A stretch of DNA of 6,020 nt from DATDDB01 sp041490205. Lineage in GTDB: Bacteria > Pseudomonadota > Gammaproteobacteria > Burkholderiales > Gallionellaceae. Position numbers and translations under genes: made by a program. The stretch covers positions 1 through 6,020 of the forward strand of contig JBGPSQ010000183.1 of NCBI GenBank assembly GCA_041490205.1, written 5' to 3'. The notes beneath the pieces were generated by a model. The model saw only the letters and a program-made list of their open reading frames with translations. It was not told the origin of the DNA and did no database searches. Below are positions 5,513 to 6,020 of the stretch, piece by piece; the first letter of the stretch is position 1; each line of letters opens with the position of its first letter.

Positions 5513-6004
5513 ATGAAATTCCAGGACAAGATAGGCGTCGTGTTCGTCTGCATGGGGAATATCTGCCGTTCGCCCACGGCGGAGGCGGTGTTCCGCCACC
5601 AGGTCGAAAAGGCCGGGCTGGAAGGGCGAATCACCATTGATTCTGCCGGTACCCACGATTACCACATCGGTGCGCCGCCCGATCCGCGCACCCGCCAAGC
5701 AGCGCAGCGGCGCGGTTACGACATGGCTGCCTTGCGCGGGCGGCAGGTGGGCGTTGCCGATTTTTCCCGCTTCGATTACGTGCTGGCGATGGACGGGAAC
5801 AATTTGTCCATCCTCGAGCGCTTGCGCCCGCGCGGTACGGAATCGCATCTCGGGCTGTTCCTGGAATTCGCCGGGCGTCACCGGGAGCGCGAAGTTCCCG
5901 ATCCCTATTATGGCGGCGAGGATGGTTTCGAGCGTGTGTTGGATATGGTGGAGGATGCGGCGGAGGGGCTGCTTAAACACATACGGCAGCAGCATTCTTT
6001 CTAG
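5513..6004 (+). CDS. Low-molecular-weight protein tyrosine phosphatase
   Basis: This 163-residue cytoplasmic phosphatase hydrolyses phosphotyrosine through a phospho-cysteine intermediate. The P-loop VCMGNICRSPTAEA near the N-terminus contains the CX5R signature, with nucleophile Cys13, the second conserved Cys18 and Arg19. The general acid is Asp130 in VPDPYYGG, and its two tyrosines (132-133) are the ones phosphorylated in some relatives. DSAGTHDYHIGAPPDPRT and DYVLAMDGNN are further family blocks. Length is normal and the gene is complete. No clear ribosome binding site precedes ATG 5513 (the upstream bases are ATTTCACA), although the family N-terminus supports this start. In bacteria these enzymes often act with BY-kinases in exopolysaccharide control, but no capsule gene is visible here, so a housekeeping role is equally possible. 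Only 16 nt remain after the stop. Confidence 0.95.
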   Translation: MKFQDKIGVVFVCMGNICRSPTAEAVFRHQVEKAGLEGRITIDSAGTHDYHIGAPPDPRTRQAAQRRGYDMAALRGRQVGVADFSRFDYVLAMDGNNLSILERLRPRGTESHLGLFLEFAGRHREREVPDPYYGGEDGFERVLDMVEDAAEGLLKHIRQQHSF

Positions 6005-6020
6005 GCTGGCACCACGCAAG

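Noticed and set aside
5417..6019. 200-codon - strand frame opposite the phosphatase gene
   Set aside because: It is antisense to a complete phosphatase with all catalytic motifs, and it has no family similarity or ribosome binding site that I can see.

Overview
The window looks like the chromosome of a GC-rich proteobacterium, most likely a betaproteobacterium. This is an inference from the split three-gene transhydrogenase operon, the codon use, and a palindromic intergenic element carrying GGTCGGGTTAGCGTAGCGTAACCCGAC, a type I associate with Nitrosomonadales-like genomes. No 16S or other taxonomic marker is present.

Left part (1-3111): an array of 13-bp A+T-rich tandem repeats (8 full copies plus a partial one, cut by the window edge) is followed by a second, GC-rich set of palindromic repeats. 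Next comes a complete pntAA-pntAB-pntB operon encoding the proton-translocating NAD(P) transhydrogenase. The three genes are tightly packed (12-nt and 0-nt gaps) and end at a strong intrinsic terminator. Together they form the membrane machine that uses proton-motive force to reduce NADP+ with NADH.

Middle part (3112-5437): a roughly 290-bp spacer carries a ~92-bp inverted-repeat element (REP/MITE-like). It is followed by four same-strand genes that look like accessory cargo: a small four-helix membrane protein of unknown function, an EthD-family protein, a VOC-fold (glyoxalase/dioxygenase superfamily) protein and a YafY-type HTH-WYL regulator. The first of these is visibly more A+T-rich than pnt. 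Just after the regulator is a 39-codon remnant whose translation matches a conserved internal segment of major facilitator (MFS) exporters. This suggests the module once included, or was inserted next to, a transporter that has since been deleted.

Right part (5438-6020): a short spacer with a hairpin overlapping a -10-like box precedes a complete low-molecular-weight protein tyrosine phosphatase gene, which ends 16 bases before the window edge.

All convincing genes are on the + strand. I see no CRISPR array, tRNA, rRNA, phage gene or transposase. The least ordinary items are the double repeat tract in front of pntAA, the nested palindromic element at 3151-3245, and the decayed regulator/VOC/EthD/MFS neighbourhood. 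None of them amounts to a demonstrably new system.
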